Shown: piece by piece, positions 5,455-5,519 of the stretch | Layout of the letters: every line of letters starts with the position of its first letter | Numbering within the stretch: position 1 is the first letter of the stretch | The notes under the pieces: model-generated | Database searches by the model: none | What the model was told of the DNA's origin: nothing | What the model saw: only the letters and a program-made list of their open reading frames with translations | Assembly: GCA_020050175.1 (NCBI GenBank) | Contig: JAGVKY010000185.1 | Location: forward strand, 1 to 5,519 | From: Parachlamydiales bacterium | GTDB taxonomy: Bacteria > Chlamydiota > Chlamydiia > Chlamydiales > JAJFMK01 | DNA length: 5,519 nt | Reading direction: 5' to 3' | Made by a program: the position numbers and the translations under genes

Positions 5455-5519
5455 TATTCATACTCAATTTCCCAATCTTCTTCGGGGGCATAAAACTTGG
5501 GGGAGCATGTGTCTAAAAC
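5430..5519 (-). CDS. Possible C-terminal end of a convergent gene, partial
   Basis: Read leftward from the right edge, one minus-strand frame is open for 29 codons and stops with TAA at 5432-5430. Its peptide includes the acidic, aromatic stretch APEEDWEIEYEYQGR, which looks protein-like and not random. The other two minus frames stop early (TAG near the edge, TGA mid-way). It would overlap the end of the pGP6-D homologue by 25 bases, tail to tail. The piece is too short for a family call and could be chance. The plus strand here has only an ATG at 5507 reading MCLK to the edge, with GGGGGAG very close before it. Confidence 0.35.
   Translation of the reverse strand, partial: VLDTCSPKFYAPEEDWEIEYEYQGRSSSR

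Noticed and set aside
1..5519. The window as a complete circular plasmid joined end to end
   Set aside because: Joining 5519 to 1 does not extend the helicase frame upstream: an in-frame TAA lies at 5491-5493 and no Walker A region appears. No terminal overlap is seen.

Overview
The window looks like part of a plasmid, or a plasmid-derived island, from an environmental member of the Chlamydiota (Parachlamydia/Simkania/Rhabdochlamydia-like symbionts of protists or arthropods). The best evidence is the last gene pair on the + strand. It is a ParA ATPase of the chlamydial pGP5-D type, followed with an ATGA overlap by a clear homologue of pGP6-D, a protein I know only from chlamydiae. The host call rests on recognised motifs, not on a search.

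Layout. Positions 2-682 hold the C-terminal part of a RepA-like replicative helicase of the IncQ/RSF1010 kind; its Walker A region lies left of the window. It overlaps by 4 bases an unrecognised 561-residue gene (679-2364) in the place where RSF1010 carries its iteron-binding initiator RepC. Directly behind that gene is an origin-like region (2365-2722). It has four copies of the iteron TAAGGGTACATAAC, three of them at an exact 24-base period, then an AT-rich stretch, a short ACGGTA repeat and a cluster of hairpins. Positions 2723-3700 encode a TOPRIM-type DNA primase (TraC-like) that is clearly more GC-rich than its neighbours and may be read from a leaderless mRNA.

A partition-like operon follows: parA (3800-4627) and the pGP6-D homologue (4624-5454). 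It has a good sigma70-type promoter (TTGACG-18-TATAAC). The 12-base palindrome TCCAACGTTGGA occurs just upstream of the promoter and again in the last codons of parA. With its flanks it forms a 19-base perfect repeat in opposite orientations, a candidate operator or centromere. At the right edge the 3' end of a convergent minus-strand gene may overlap the end of the pGP6-D gene.

Together the genes read as a self-contained replicon: helicase, probable initiator, iteron origin and primase, joined to a chlamydial partition module. The most interesting idea is an IncQ-like helicase/initiator/primase set in which the primase is a TOPRIM enzyme, not the RepB-type primase of RSF1010. It is coupled to a ParA system whose DNA-binding partner may be pGP6-D and whose site may be the repeated palindrome.
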